A stretch of 64,000 nucleotides of DNA from Hymenobacter lapidiphilus (GTDB taxonomy: Bacteria > Bacteroidota > Bacteroidia > Cytophagales > Hymenobacteraceae). Positions within the stretch are counted from its first letter, which is position 1. Each line of letters opens with the position of its first letter. A program made the position numbers and the translations under genes. Shown piece by piece: positions 40,766-49,733 of this stretch. Location: positions 1 through 64,000 of the forward strand of contig NZ_QVLT01000019.1 of NCBI RefSeq assembly GCF_003417065.2, in the 5' to 3' direction. Under the pieces are notes generated by a model. That model saw nothing but the letters and a program-made list of their open reading frames with translations. It was not told where the DNA came from and did no database searches.

Positions 40766-43700
40766 ATGACGCGCAACCACCTGTTGCTGCTGGGCCTCGG
40801 CGCCACGCTATCGATTCAGCCGGCATTGGCTCAGAAAAAACCCGCTCCTACTGCCAAAGCCAGTACCGCCAGCTCTCTGCCCGGTGGCGCCCGGCTGGTA
40901 GAGAAGGTCACCAAAAAGCCCGGCGAGCTGGTGATTCCGTACGAAAAGTACGTGATGCCCAACGGCCTGACGGTGCTAGTAACCGAGGACCACTCCGACC
41001 CGCTGGCCCACGTCGACATCACCTACCACGTAGGTTCGGCCCGCGAGCAGATTGGCAAGTCGGGCTTTGCCCACTTCTTCGAGCATATGATGTTCCAGGG
41101 CTCCGACAACGTGGGCGACGAGCAGCACTTCAAGCTCGTTACCTCGGCCGGCGGCACGCTCAACGGCACCACCAACCGCGACCGGACCAACTACTTCGAA
41201 ACCGTACCGAGCAACCAGCTTGAAACGGCGCTCTGGCTGGAAGCCGACCGCATGGGCTTTCTGCTGGATGCCGTAACCCAGCAGAAGTTTGAGGTGCAGC
41301 GCTCGACCGTGAAAAACGAGCGGGGCCAGAACTACGACAACCGCCCCTACGGCCTGGCCTCCGAGAACGTTTCGAAGACGCTATACCCCTACGGCCATCC
41401 CTACAGCTGGCTCACCATCGGCTACCTCGAAGACCTGGACCGCTCCAACGTCGACGACCTGAAGAACTTCTTCCTGCGCTGGTATGGCCCCAACAACGCG
41501 ACCCTGACGGTAGGCGGCGACGTGAAGCCCCAGCAGGTACTGCAGATGGTGGCCAAATACTTCGGCTCCATTCCGAAGGGCCCGGCCGTAGCCGCCCAGA
41601 AGCTGGCGGCCCCAGTATTGAGCCAGGACCGCTACGTGAGCTACCAGGACAACATCCGCTTCCCGATGCTGCAGATGGTGTTCCCGACCGTGCCCAGCGG
41701 CCACCCCGACGAGAGTGCCCTCGACGCACTAGCCGAAATTATTGGCCAGGGCAAGAATTCGCTGCTCTACAAGAACCTCATCAAGCCCCAGCGCGCCGTG
41801 CAGGCCCAGGCCTACAACTCCACCTCGGAGCTGGCCGGCGAGTTTACGATGGTGATGCTGCCCTTCCCCGGCAAAGGCCTCGACAGCCTCGAAATGGTAG
41901 CCCGCGGTTCGCTGGCCGAGTTTGAGCGCACCGGCGCCACCGCCGAGCAAGTGGCCCGCTTCAAGTCGAGCACCGAGGCCCAGGTGGTAAATGGCCTGGC
42001 CAGCGTGAGCGGCAAGGTAAGCGTGCTGGCTGCCTACCAGACCTATTACAACGACCCCAACCGCCTGGTTAAGGACATGAAGGCCCTACGGGCCGTAACG
42101 CCGGCCGACGTGAACCGGGTGTACAACCAGTACATCAAGGGTAAGAAAGCCGTTATTCTGAGCGTGGTGCCTAAAGGCGGGGCTATTGCCCCCCTCAAGC
42201 CCGACAACTTCACGGCCTCCAAGGACGGCTACAAGGCCCCTAACTACGGCTACGAAGGCCTTACCTATACCAAGCCTACCGACAACTTCGACCGCAGCAA
42301 GCAGCCCAAGGGCGGTGCCGCGCCGCTGGTGCAGGTGCCGGTGGTATGGCAGAGCAAGCTCGATAACGGCCTGCGCCTGATGGGCAACCGGAACACTGAG
42401 ATTCCAACGGCCACCATGCTGCTGACGATGCGCGGCGCCGCCGCCTGGAGCAGATGGACCGTAACAAAGCCGGCATTGCAGCCCTCACGGCGGCCATGAT
42501 GAACGAAGGCACTGAGAAGTACACCTCGGAGCAGTTCAGCGCCGAGCTCGACAAGCTGGGCAGCGCCATCCGGGTAGGAGCCGGCGACGACAACACGACG
42601 GTGTACGTGCAGAGCCTGACCAGAAACCTGCCCGCCACCATGGCCCTGCTGGAGCAGCGCCTCATGCACCCGAACTTCAATGAGGCCGATTTCGCCCGCA
42701 TCAAGAAGCAGGCCCTCGAAGGCATTGCCAACCAGGTAACCCAGCCGGTGCTCATCGCCAACAAAACCTTCGACCGGCTGGTGTACAACCCGGCCGACAT
42801 TATGAGCGTGCCTTCCAGCGGCACGGCCGCCACGGTAAGCAGCATCACGCTCGCCGATGTGAAGAAGTTCTACCAGGACTACTACGCGCCCAACGTGAGC
42901 TACCTGGTAGCCACCGGCGACGTGGATCAGGCCACGCTGACCAAGCAGCTGGGCTTCCTGAACAACTGGCAGCAGAAGCAGATCAGCCTGCCGGCCGGCG
43001 AAATGGCCACCCAGCCCGATAAAACGCGCATCTACTTCGTGAACAAGGACGGCGCCGCGCAGTCGGAAATCCGGGTGGGCTACCTCTCGCCCCTCACCTA
43101 CGATGCCACCGGCGACTACTACCGCGCCTACCTGAGCAACTACCTGCTCGGCGGTGCCTTCAACTCGCGCATCAACCTGAACCTGCGCGAAGACAAAGGC
43201 TACACCTACGGCGCCCGCTCGGGCTTCCAGGGCACGCGCTACGCCGGTCCGTACACGGCTTCGGCCGGCGTGCGCGCCGATGCTACGGCGGCTTCGGTGA
43301 AGGAGTTTATGTCGGAAATCAAGAACTACCGCAACGGTATTACCGACGAGGAGCTGCAGTTCCTGCAGGCTTCGGTGGGCCAGAGCGACGCGCTGCGCTA
43401 CGAAACCGGCCAGCAGAAAGCCGCTTTCCTGAGCCGCCTCGTAGAGTACGACCTGCCCCTCGATTACGTGAAGCAGCAGAGCGAGATTCTCAACAACCTC
43501 AAGAAGGAGGATGTGCAGGGAATTGCCCAGAAGTATCTGCCCGCCGATAACATGTACATCGTGGTAGTCGGCGACCGGACCAAGGCCTTCCCTGGCCTGA
43601 CGGAACTCGGCTACGAGGTAGTAGAGCTCGACAACGATGGCAACCGCGTAACGGCCTCCGCCACCTCTATGCCCACGCCCGAGGCAATGGCCCCCGGCAT

Positions 43701-43794
43701 GGATGCAGAGAAAACGAAGGTGGTAACCAAAGACGCTAAAGGCAAGAAGGAGAAGAAGAAGTCCAAGCGCGATAAAGACAAGGACAACGACTAA
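40766..43794 (+). pseudogene. M16 (insulinase-type) zinc metalloprotease, frameshifted
   Basis: Two plus-strand frames (40766-42499 and 42454-43794) together make one protein of about 1009 residues with a signal peptide (to LAQKK) and two M16 halves. The first has the inverted zinc site HFFEHMMFQGS (H103, E106, H107) with the downstream glutamate, and GTTNRDRTNYFETV. The second has RINLNLREDKGYTYGARSGF with the R/Y pair that completes the substrate site. The frame breaks at about 42436 in GCGGCGCCGCCGCC; one missing G would restore LLTMRGGRRLEQMDRNKAG. Without repair, the second half has no natural start. The C-terminal tail is Lys-rich (KGKKEKKKSKRDKDKD). Sequencing error is a plausible cause. 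Confidence 0.88.
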
Positions 43795-43814
43795 TCCCTG
43801 GCCAGAAGCCAACT

Positions 43815-43853
43815 AAAACGGCCCGGTTCGCACAGTGCGAGCCGGGCCGTTTT
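43815..43853 (+). terminator. Terminator hairpin after the M16 protease gene
   Basis: AAAACGGCCCGG pairs with CCGGGCCGTTTT, extended by TTCGCAC/GTGCGA, with TTTTGCGTTTG at the end. It starts 20 bases after the stop codon. Confidence 0.8.
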
Positions 43854-43877
43854 GCGTTTGTGCCGGGTTGGTTAGCT

Positions 43878-43971
43878 GAACGTCATGCTGAGCTTGCCGA
43901 AGCATCTCTACCGCAGCAGTAATCATACACTACTGCGGTAGAGATGCTTCGGCAAGCTCAGCATGACGTTC
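43878..43971. repeat. Type C palindromic repeat
   Basis: GAACGTCATGCTGAGCTTGC then CGAAGCATCTCTACCGCAG on the left is perfectly inverted on the right over 39 bases, around a 16-base centre. It lies between the M16 protease gene and the convergent rpoN gene. Both types A and C begin with GAACGTCAT, hinting at common ancestry. Confidence 0.8.
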
Positions 43972-44011
43972 TCCTTAGTATCAACAACTCTCTAAGCAAC
44001 TCCTATAACTT

Positions 44012-45601
44012 CTACAGCTCCTTGCGCAGCCGCGCCACCGGAATATTGAGTTGCTCGCGGTACTTGGCCACCGTGCGGCGGGCAATGTTGTAGCCGCGGG
44101 CGTTCAGCATCTTCTCCAGCTTGTCGTCGGAGAGCGGCTTTTTCTTCTGCTCGCCTTCGATGATTTCCTTGAGAATGTACTTCACCTCGCGCGAGCTGGC
44201 ATCTTCGCCCGAATCGGTGGCAATGCCCTCTGAGAAGAAGTACTTGAGCGGGTAGATGCCGAACTCCGTCTGCACGGCTTTCGAGTTGGCCACCCGGCTC
44301 ACGGTGCTGATGTCCATGCTGATTTCCAGGGCAATGTCCTTCAGAATCATGGGGCGCAGCTTGCTTTCGTCGCCCTCCTCAAAAAACTCGCGCTGGTAGC
44401 GCACAATGGCATCCATAGTGCGTAGCAGCGTGTTCTGGCGCTGCCGGATGGCATCGATAAACCACTTGGCCGAGTCGAGCTTCTGCTTGACGAACGTCAC
44501 GGCCTCCTTCATCTTCTTGTCCTTCTTCGAGGCCTTGTCGTAGGCCCGGAACATCTCGGTGTAGGCCGGCGATACGCGCAGCTCGGGGGCGTTGCGGGTG
44601 TTGAGCGTGAGGTTGAACTGGCCGTTGTCGTGGCTGAGCAGGAAGTCGGGGATGATGTACTGGATTTTACCGCCGCCCACCGGCCCGCTGCCACCGGGCT
44701 TGGGGTTCAGCTTGAGAATGAGGCCAATGGCTTCCTTTATCTCGTCATCTTCGAGGTCGAGCTTCTGCTGAATGCGCTGGTAGTGCTTCTTGGTGAACTC
44801 CTCGTAGGTGTCCTGCAAGATGCGCTCGGCGTTTTCCACCGCTTCCTCCTGCACCCGGCGCTCCAGCTGCAGCAACAGGCACTCCTGCAGGTCGCGGGCG
44901 CCAATACCAGCCGGGTCGAAGGTCTGCACCACGTGCAATACGCCCTCCACCTCGGTTACGGTTACTTCCAGGTTCTGCGAGAAAGCCAGGTCGTTGGCAA
45001 TGGCCGACAGGTCGCGCCGAATGTAGCCGTCGCCGTCGATGGAGCCGATGAGCTGGCGGCCGATGGTTTGCTGCCGCTCATCGAGGCCCGAAAAGCCGAG
45101 CTGGCTGAGCAGGTTGTCCATGAGCGAGCCGCTGGTGTCGGCCAGGGGCATTTCGCGGCCGTCGTCGTCGTCGCCGGGGCCGTCGCCCTGCATCTTGTAG
45201 CCCGCTATTTCGTCGTCGTTGAGGTAGTCGCTCAGGTCGAGGTCTTCTGACTCGGAGCTCGATTCGGGCACCTCCGTCGGCTCCTCCTTGATGGGAATTT
45301 CTACTTCGGGCTGCTCGTCGCGCTGGTCGCCGTCGTAGTCCTCGTCGAGCGTATTATCGGGGTTGTCGAGGGCGGCATCGGGGTCGTCGTAATCGTCGTC
45401 GGCATCATCGTCGCCGCTGTCGAGGTCGTCGAATTCGTCCTCCGGCTCGTCCTCGCCTTCTTCCAGGGCCGGGTTCACCTCCAGTTCCTCTTTGATGCGC
45501 GCCTCCAACTCAGCCGTCGGAATCTGGAGCAGCTTGATGAATTGAATCTGTTGGGGGCTCAGCTTCTGCGAAAGAAGCTGCTTCATGTCCAGTCGTTGCA
45601 T
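44012..45601 (-). CDS. rpoN: RNA polymerase sigma-54 factor RpoN
   Basis: Sigma-54 recruits polymerase to -24/-12 promoters that need an AAA+ activator. The 529-residue protein has the Gln/Leu-rich activator region I (MKQLLSQKLSPQQIQFIKLL, 6-25), an unusually long acidic region II (about 45-155, runs such as EDEPEDEFDDLDSGDDDADD), the core-binding domain and the C-terminal RpoN box ARRTVAKYRE (507-516). The helix-turn-helix lies in MILKDIALEISMDISTVSRV. No activator gene is in the window. The start at 45601 is used; Met6 is possible. A TATATTTG -7 box lies 50 bases upstream, and the gene diverges from asnS. Confidence 0.95.
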   Translation of the reverse strand: MQRLDMKQLLSQKLSPQQIQFIKLLQIPTAELEARIKEELEVNPALEEGEDEPEDEFDDLDSGDDDADDDYDDPDAALDNPDNTLDEDYDGDQRDEQPEVEIPIKEEPTEVPESSSESEDLDLSDYLNDDEIAGYKMQGDGPGDDDDGREMPLADTSGSLMDNLLSQLGFSGLDERQQTIGRQLIGSIDGDGYIRRDLSAIANDLAFSQNLEVTVTEVEGVLHVVQTFDPAGIGARDLQECLLLQLERRVQEEAVENAERILQDTYEEFTKKHYQRIQQKLDLEDDEIKEAIGLILKLNPKPGGSGPVGGGKIQYIIPDFLLSHDNGQFNLTLNTRNAPELRVSPAYTEMFRAYDKASKKDKKMKEAVTFVKQKLDSAKWFIDAIRQRQNTLLRTMDAIVRYQREFFEEGDESKLRPMILKDIALEISMDISTVSRVANSKAVQTEFGIYPLKYFFSEGIATDSGEDASSREVKYILKEIIEGEQKKKPLSDDKLEKMLNARGYNIARRTVAKYREQLNIPVARLRKEL

Positions 45602-45650
45602 ACGCTAAAAACGGTACGCCCCGCCGGGTTACGAAACGGGGAGGTAAAGC

Positions 45651-45658
45651 CAAATATA
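45651..45658 (-). promoter_or_regulatory. -7 promoter box of rpoN
   Basis: The minus strand reads TATATTTG, a perfect TAnnTTTG match, 50 bases before the rpoN start. A TTG at the expected -33 distance is not obvious. Confidence 0.5.
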
Positions 45659-45839
45659 GGCCTTTCTGTACTTGAGTTGGGCCGAAAAAGTTGGGATATA
45701 GGGTGAAGTGCTGCTTCGCCCCCCAGCCTGGATACGGATGCTCCATCCCCGCCGGTTCTGGTGGCTGGGGCCGATTGTAATCAGGCGGAGAGTTCGGCCG
45801 ATTCGGGCCGGGGAAAAGTGGCGCTTCGCCCTACATTTC

Positions 45840-45847
45840 TACCTTTG
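45840..45847 (+). promoter_or_regulatory. -7 promoter box of asnS
   Basis: TACCTTTG matches TAnnTTTG exactly and lies 22 bases before the asnS ATG, giving a very short leader. The -33 side is not recognisable. Confidence 0.5.
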
Positions 45848-45869
45848 CAGCCAACTTACGACTCCGACC

Positions 45870-47276
45870 ATGTCCGACCTCCGAAAAACCAGCGTGCAGG
45901 ACCTGCTGCGCAGCACCGACCTCGACCGCGAGGTGCTGGTGAAAGGCTGGGTGCGCACCCGCCGCGGCAACAAATACGTGCAGTTCATCGCCCTCAACGA
46001 CGGCTCGGGCTTCAACTCCATTCAGGTGGTAGCCAACGCCGAGCAGTTTCCGGAGGAGAAGCTGCGGGCCGACGGCGTGGAAAACGGCGCCGCCATTGCC
46101 GTCCGCGGCCGGCTCGTGGCCTCGCAGGGCAAGGGCCAGGCCGTAGAAATTCAGGCCGACGAAATAACGGTCTACGGTTCGGCCGATACCACCACATATC
46201 CGCTTCAGAAGAAGGGCCACACGCTCGAATTCCTGCGCGGTATCGCGCATTTGCGCCCCCGCACCAACACGTTCGGGGCCATTTTGCGCATCCGGCATGC
46301 CATGGCCTTCGCCGTGCACCAGTACTTCAACGACCACGGTTTCTACTACGTCCACACGCCCATCGTCACGGGTTCCGATGCCGAGGGCGCGGGCCAGATG
46401 TTCCGCGTTACCACCCTGCCCGACCAGAACCCGCCCCTGACCGAGGACAAATCGGGCGTGGACTACGCGCAGGATTTCTTCGGCAAGCAGACCAACCTCA
46501 CTGTATCGGGCCAGTTGGAGGCCGAGGTGGCCGCCATGGCGTTGGGCAAGGTGTACACGTTCGGCCCTACGTTCCGGGCCGAGAACTCCAACACCGCCCG
46601 CCACCTGGCTGAGTTCTGGATGATTGAGCCCGAAGTGGCTTTCAACGACCTGCAGGACAACATGGACTTGGCCGAGGACTTCCTCAAGAGCCTCGTACGC
46701 TACGCTCTCGAGCACTGCCCCGACGACCTCAAGTTTCTCAACGAGCAGTACGACAAGGAGCTGCTGACCCGCCTGCAGTTCGTGGTCGACAACGATTTCC
46801 AGCGCCTGACCTACACCGAGGCCGTGGAAATCCTGAAAAAGGCCAAGCAGAAATTCGAATTCCCGGTTGATTGGGGCACCGACCTGCAGAGCGAGCATGA
46901 ACGCTACCTCGTGGAGAAGCACTTCAAGAAGCCCGTTATCCTGACCGATTACCCCAAGGACATCAAGGCGTTCTACATGAAGCTCAACGATGACGGCAAA
47001 ACCGTGCGCGCCATGGACGTGCTGTTTCCCGGCATCGGCGAAATCATCGGCGGCTCGCAGCGCGAGGAAGACCTGACGAAACTAAAGGACCGCATGGCCG
47101 CCATGCAGGTGCCCGAGCACGAGCTGTGGTGGTACCTGGAGCTGCGCCAGTACGGCACTGCCCCGCACGCCGGCTTCGGCCTGGGCTTCGAGCGCCTCAT
47201 CCTGTTTATCACCGGCATGGCCAACATCCGCGACGTCATCCCCTTCCCCCGCTTCCCCGGCAGCGCGGAGTTCTAA
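45870..47276 (+). CDS. asnS: Asparaginyl-tRNA synthetase
   Basis: AsnS charges tRNA-Asn with asparagine in the cytoplasm. The 468-residue protein has the OB-fold anticodon domain ([20 protein letters not shown], about 21-40) and the class II core: motif 2 [20 protein letters not shown] (about 236-255) and motif 3 [20 protein letters not shown] (about 436-455), followed by [14 protein letters not shown]. The [10 protein letters not shown] and PRFPG phrases favour asparagine over aspartate specificity. The ATG at 45870 follows a -7 box by 22 bases. The upstream open frame from 45708 is not part of the gene. It ends next to a CACGGATT-type repeat. Confidence 0.96.
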   Translation: MSDLRKTSVQDLLRSTDLDREVLVKGWVRTRRGNKYVQFIALNDGSGFNSIQVVANAEQFPEEKLRADGVENGAAIAVRGRLVASQGKGQAVEIQADEITVYGSADTTTYPLQKKGHTLEFLRGIAHLRPRTNTFGAILRIRHAMAFAVHQYFNDHGFYYVHTPIVTGSDAEGAGQMFRVTTLPDQNPPLTEDKSGVDYAQDFFGKQTNLTVSGQLEAEVAAMALGKVYTFGPTFRAENSNTARHLAEFWMIEPEVAFNDLQDNMDLAEDFLKSLVRYALEHCPDDLKFLNEQYDKELLTRLQFVVDNDFQRLTYTEAVEILKKAKQKFEFPVDWGTDLQSEHERYLVEKHFKKPVILTDYPKDIKAFYMKLNDDGKTVRAMDVLFPGIGEIIGGSQREEDLTKLKDRMAAMQVPEHELWWYLELRQYGTAPHAGFGLGFERLILFITGMANIRDVIPFPRFPGSAEF

Positions 47277-47319
47277 ACCACGGATTAGCACGGATTTTAA
47301 GCGGATTGCACGGATTATA
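47277..47319. repeat. Degenerate ACGGATT short repeats after asnS
   Basis: ACCACGGATTAGCACGGATT, then TTAAGCGGATTGCACGGATT: four ACGGATT-like units at about 10-13 base spacing directly after the asnS stop. A similar array follows the LOG gene at 63927-63962. Confidence 0.6.
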
Positions 47320-47388
47320 TAAACGCCTGCAGCTAGCTGGGGCGCAATCCTGCTTCGGTCCTTGCTGACCTTCGAGTATACGTTATTG

Positions 47389-47424
47389 CCAGCGGCCGCC
47401 TTACTTTGGAAAGGCGGCCGCTGG
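47389..47424 (+). terminator. Hairpin downstream of asnS
   Basis: CCAGCGGCCGCCTT and its perfect inverse AAGGCGGCCGCTGG enclose an 8-base loop and are followed by TGCTTTATT. It lies about 115 bases after the asnS stop, the only terminator-like structure there. Confidence 0.7.
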
Positions 47425-47567
47425 TGCTTTATTCGAAACACTCAGCTAGGAATTGGTTGATTCCCTCCCTCCTACTTCACTCCGCGCATCAGGCGGCGGG
47501 ACTAAAGTCCGCGCTACAAACACAAAAAGCTAACAGCTAGAAGCTGTCAGCTAATAGCTCAAACTCT

Positions 47568-49262
47568 ATGCTGCTGGTGCTTCTGTTGTGGCTGTGGGTG
47601 TCGGGCATGAGCTACGGGCTGGGGCGGGCGCTGCTGGGGCGGCGGCTGGCCGGCGCGCTGCCCCCCGAGCTGCTGCTGGCGGCCGGGTTGTCGGGCCTGA
47701 GCTGGCTGCTGGCGCTGCTGTCGTTTGGGGTGAGCATTGGGCCAGCCGTGCAATTGGGCATAACCGCGTCGGTAGCGGGCTACGGGCTTCGGCACTGGCT
47801 GAAAGCACCAGCAGCGGCCCGGCAGACGTGGTGGGATGGGTTGCGCGCCTCAAGGCGGCGGACAGGCTGGTTTGGTGCCGCGACGGTGGTGCTGGTGTTT
47901 GGGGCACTGCTGCTGCTACACGCCGTGCAACGGCCCATTTTAGCTGATACCGGCCTGTATCATGCCCAAACGGTGCAATGGCTGCAAACCTACCCGGTGG
48001 TGCCGGGCCTGGGCAACCTGCACGGGCGGCTGGCCTTCAACTCGCACTTGCACCTGCTCACGGCCTTTTTCAGCGCCCGCGCCAACAGCCCGTGGGCTTC
48101 GCTGGGGCAGCAGGCAGTGGGCAGTTTCTGGTTTGTGCTGCTGATTAGCTACGCCGCCCGGCAGCTGGCGCGGCCCCGGCCATCGGTGGCATTGGCCGTG
48201 TACGGCGGCTTCAGTCTGGTTTTCACGTTCATTGCCTTCCGCCCCTGGGTTTCGTCGCCCATGCCCGACAGCGGCGTCACCATCCTGACACTGCTCGTGC
48301 TGGGCTGGCTGCTGGAAAAGCTGCTGCAGACTGGTTCGCCGGAGCCGCTGAGCCGGGCCGAAGTCGGGTTGCTGGCAGCGCTGCTGGCCACGGCCATAAC
48401 CTATAAGGCCTCGGCTGGCTACCTGGCCCTGCCGCTGGGCTTTATCCTATGGCGGCTACGGCCCACCGGCCTTTCGGCACCGCGCTTGTTGAGTTTGGTG
48501 GGGCTGATGGGGGCCGTAGTAGCACTGCCGTGGGTGGGCCGCAATGTGGTGCTCTCGGGCTACCTAGTATATCCGCTGGCTCCCTGGGCTGCGTTGCCGT
48601 TTGATTGGACCATACCCACCGCCCAAACCACCGCCGACCTGCTGGAAATCCGCCACTTCGCCCGCTGGCCTGGTGGCGACTGGGCTATTGGCGGCCAACT
48701 GCCCGCCGCCGACTGGATACCTTTCTGGTGGCGGCAGCAGGCTTTCCACGACCAGCTTCTGGCCCTGGCCATACTTGCGCTGGCATTATTGCTGGGGCTG
48801 CGGTACCTGCGCGCCAGAGCCGGAGAGCAGCAGTCAGCGGCCGTCCTGTTTGGCCTACTGCTGGCCTGCTGCGGGTTATGGTTTGCCACCGCGCCGGCGT
48901 TCCGGTTCGGTTACGGCTACCTGGTTGGGGCGGCAGCACTGGGGGCGGGTCTGCTGGCTGGCGGCCTGCCCGGCGGCCGCTGGCTATGGCGGGCGGCGCT
49001 GACGTTGACGCTGGTATACGGTCTGAACGGTCTGCGCCACGAAATCAGCAGGTTCCATTCGGCTACCTGGTTTCGGCCGGCTCCGTATGCGGATCCGCAC
49101 ATGGTAAGCACCCGCCTCGAAGGTCGCCTTGTGAGGCTGGGCATGCCGAACCACGGGCTCCGCTGCAACAACGCCCCCCTGCCCTGCGCCGCCGGCCCCT
49201 TACCGCCCGATCTGCACTGGCGCGGCCCGCACATCAGCCAGGGCTTTCGGCGCGGGCGGTAA
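47568..49262 (+). CDS. LIC_10190-like multispanning membrane protein
   Basis: The 564-residue protein is strongly hydrophobic with about 12 membrane segments. Its lumenal-type loop after the fourth helix reads RPILADTGLYHAQTVQWLQT then YPVVPGLGNLHGRLAFNSHL, the signature of LIC_10190-type membrane proteins, which look like glycosyltransferase-C-fold enzymes of polyprenyl sugars. The acidic residue in ADTGLYH is in the position of a catalytic aspartate, which is inference. The C-terminal soluble tail contains two cysteine pairs (LRCNNAPLPCAAG). No sugar-transferase neighbours exist here. Function is not established. The first ATG is used. Confidence 0.75.
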   Translation: MLLVLLLWLWVSGMSYGLGRALLGRRLAGALPPELLLAAGLSGLSWLLALLSFGVSIGPAVQLGITASVAGYGLRHWLKAPAAARQTWWDGLRASRRRTGWFGAATVVLVFGALLLLHAVQRPILADTGLYHAQTVQWLQTYPVVPGLGNLHGRLAFNSHLHLLTAFFSARANSPWASLGQQAVGSFWFVLLISYAARQLARPRPSVALAVYGGFSLVFTFIAFRPWVSSPMPDSGVTILTLLVLGWLLEKLLQTGSPEPLSRAEVGLLAALLATAITYKASAGYLALPLGFILWRLRPTGLSAPRLLSLVGLMGAVVALPWVGRNVVLSGYLVYPLAPWAALPFDWTIPTAQTTADLLEIRHFARWPGGDWAIGGQLPAADWIPFWWRQQAFHDQLLALAILALALLLGLRYLRARAGEQQSAAVLFGLLLACCGLWFATAPAFRFGYGYLVGAAALGAGLLAGGLPGGRWLWRAALTLTLVYGLNGLRHEISRFHSATWFRPAPYADPHMVSTRLEGRLVRLGMPNHGLRCNNAPLPCAAGPLPPDLHWRGPHISQGFRRGR

Positions 49263-49338
49263 TGCGTGCCTGTATGTGGCGGGTTGGGTGGCGGCCTATT
49301 GCTTTTGGTCCTGCCGGCAGCGCAGAGTCTAAAGAGGC

Positions 49339-49587
49339 TCAGCAGTAGTTTCGCAGCTCCTTATCATCCACGGCCAGCAGGTTATCCAGCCGCAGCTGGA
49401 AGCCATCGGCCAGCCGCAGAAACTCCACTTTATCCTGGATGTATAAGTCCTGAATGACGCCGTGATAGGTGCTGGGCGGGGTATCGGGCTCGGTGCGGTA
49501 AATGAGGCTGCAGGGCTGGCCGGTGGTGGCGCGAGCCTCCAGCTCGTCGTAGAACGAGCAGCTGATGGGTCGATATGGGGCAGACAT
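49339..49587 (-). CDS. Rof (YaeO)-like Rho-binding antiterminator
   Basis: From the ATG at 49587 the product is 82 residues: MSAPYRPISCSFYDELEARA, then TTGQPCSLIYRTEPDTPPST, YHGVIQDLYIQDKVEFLRLA and DGFQLRLDNLLAVD. It lines up with E. coli Rof at the start (YxPIxCxxYDxLE), the middle (VExL) and the end (LRLDxI). Rof binds the N-terminal RNA site of transcription terminator Rho and blocks termination. The region between strands 2 and 4 is more polar than in E. coli. No signal peptide. The longer frame (to 49623) is not needed. It is divergent from the Rieske/oxidoreductase gene. Confidence 0.72.
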   Translation of the reverse strand: MSAPYRPISCSFYDELEARATTGQPCSLIYRTEPDTPPSTYHGVIQDLYIQDKVEFLRLADGFQLRLDNLLAVDDKELRNYC

Positions 49588-49733
49588 GGCGGGAGCAGCT
49601 TGGTGAATCCTGCTTGTACGCACGTCCCGGTAAGCAGGGCGATTGGCCTGAAGCTCTTCCCGCAGCAGACCGCTTTTTATAACCCGGCTCTGCTTCGGCG
49701 CGTTGGCATAAGCAGCATCCTACCCCCGCTGCT

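Noticed and set aside
42265..43812. Minus-strand open frame of 515 codons
   Set aside because: Antisense to the M16 protease gene; the protease has catalytic motifs, this frame has none.
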